Shown here one piece after another: positions 33,607 through 34,469 of a DNA stretch of 34,469 nt. The position numbers were made by a program, and so were the translations under genes. The stretch's first letter is position 1. Every line of letters starts with the position of its first letter. The notes under the pieces were generated by a model. That model searched no databases and was not told the DNA's origin. It was given only the letters and a program-made list of their open reading frames with translations. This DNA comes from Sphingomonadaceae bacterium (GTDB lineage: Bacteria > Pseudomonadota > Alphaproteobacteria > Sphingomonadales > Sphingomonadaceae). The stretch lies in NCBI GenBank assembly GCA_947463325.1, contig CANHQT010000025.1, forward strand, positions 1 through 34,469. Reading direction: 5' to 3'.

Positions 33607-34443
33607 TTAGGCTTGTGCCTCGTCCTGCGTTTCGGTTTCGGCAGCGGCTTCCGCGGGAGCATCCACGGCAGGTGCAGCCTCGTCTTCGGTCACGACCAGA
33701 GCTTCCTCTACGGGCGCTTCTTCCTGCGCACCCAGATCGACACCGCGCTCGGCAGCACCGCGCTGGCCGCCACGGGTCGCGGCAGCAGCAATCGCCTCGC
33801 AATAGAGGCGGATGGCGCGGCTGGCGTCGTCATTGGCGGGAACCGGGAAAGCAATGCCGTCCGGCGAGACGTTCGAGTCGAGGATCGCGACGACCGGGAT
33901 ACCAAGCGTGTTGGCTTCCTTGATCGCCAGCATTTCCTTGTTGGCATCGATCACGAACATGATGTCGGGGATGCCGCCCATGTCGCGAATACCGCCAAGG
34001 CTCGCTTCCAGCTTGTCACGCTCACGCGTCAGCTGCAGCACTTCCTTCTTGGTGATGCCCGAAGCGCCGTCGGCCAGCTTCTCTTCAAGCGTCTTGAGGC
34101 GCTTGATGGAGTTGGCGATGGTCTTCCAGTTGGTGAGCATGCCGCCCAGCCAACGGTGGTTGACGAAGTGCTGACCAGACTGGCGAGCCGCATCGGCGAC
34201 AGCCTGCTGCGCCTGGCGCTTGGTGCCGACGAACAGCACCTTGCCGCCCGAGGCGACGGTCGAGCTGATGAAATCGAGCGCGCGCTGGAACAGCGGCACG
34301 GTCTGCGACAGGTCGAGAATGTGGATGCCGTTCCGCTCGCCGAAAATATACGGCTTCATGCGCGGGTTCCAGCGGTGGGTCTGGTGGCCGAAGTGGGCGC
34401 CAGCCTCGATCAATTGCTGCAAAGTGACGACGGGAGCCGCCAT
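33607..34443 (-). CDS. rpsB: 30S ribosomal protein S2
   Basis: A 278-residue ribosomal protein starting [29 protein letters not shown], with the S2 stretches [17 protein letters not shown] and [17 protein letters not shown]. The last 40 or so residues form an acidic Glu/Ala-rich tail (about 240-278), longer than in E. coli but common in alphaproteobacteria. A strong GGAAGGAG ribosome site lies upstream of the ATG at 34443. Its promoter is outside the window. Confidence 0.98.
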   Translation of the reverse strand: MAAPVVTLQQLIEAGAHFGHQTHRWNPRMKPYIFGERNGIHILDLSQTVPLFQRALDFISSTVASGGKVLFVGTKRQAQQAVADAARQSGQHFVNHRWLGGMLTNWKTIANSIKRLKTLEEKLADGASGITKKEVLQLTRERDKLEASLGGIRDMGGIPDIMFVIDANKEMLAIKEANTLGIPVVAILDSNVSPDGIAFPVPANDDASRAIRLYCEAIAAAATRGGQRGAAERGVDLGAQEEAPVEEALVVTEDEAAPAVDAPAEAAAETETQDEAQA

Positions 34444-34469
34444 AGGTCTTCTCCTTCCGGTTGATCCTC

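Noticed and set aside
1-34469. CRISPR array, prophage or insertion sequence
   Set aside because: No regularly spaced repeats, integrase, transposase or phage genes were seen; tRNA-Val has no integrase or duplicated 3' end beside it.

Overview
The window is a chromosomal segment of a GC-rich alphaproteobacterium, most likely a sphingomonad (order Sphingomonadales; inferred from gene order, an NDUFS4-type complex I gene, an exclusively alphaproteobacterial look to the proteins, and the missing lipid A genes described below). Genes are dense and most lie on the minus strand. No prophage, insertion sequence or CRISPR array was seen.

Left part (1-7250): the end of a Nudix hydrolase, a small complex I accessory subunit, the helicase HrpB, a polyprenyl diphosphate synthase (quinone side chain), a free-standing chorismate mutase, and a PepSY protein / response regulator / histidine kinase set. 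A tRNA-Val(CAC) gene follows. Middle-left (7380-13760): hupB with its terminator and promoter, lon, ybaB, dnaX, an unrecognised membrane protein, and the SRP RNA. Middle (13814-20404): a small membrane protein behind a palindromic operator-like site, a cysteine desulfurase and [2Fe-2S] ferredoxin pair behind a Fur-like palindrome, an alpha/beta hydrolase, and an accessory three-gene operon (metallo-beta-lactamase-fold hydrolase, GST-like protein, membrane-tethered sulfatase) whose genes overlap by ATGA.

Centre-right (20537-22962, plus strand): glutathione-dependent formaldehyde dehydrogenase, formyl-tetrahydrofolate deformylase PurU and a glyoxalase/VOC protein, together a one-carbon and aldehyde-handling group, closed by a bidirectional terminator shared with rpmE. 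Right part (23038-34443, minus strand): the classic run rpsB-tsf-pyrH-frr-uppS-cdsA-dxr-rseP-bamA-ompH-fabZ, then rpmE. These genes serve translation, isoprenoid and phospholipid precursor supply, and outer membrane protein assembly. The lpxD, lpxA and lpxB genes that usually sit around fabZ are absent here, which fits sphingomonads that carry glycosphingolipids in place of lipopolysaccharide.

The most unusual parts are the sulfatase/GST/MBL operon, its long inverted repeat shared with the divergent formaldehyde dehydrogenase gene, and several palindromes placed at promoters. All functional calls rest on motifs and family resemblance read by eye; no database search was run.
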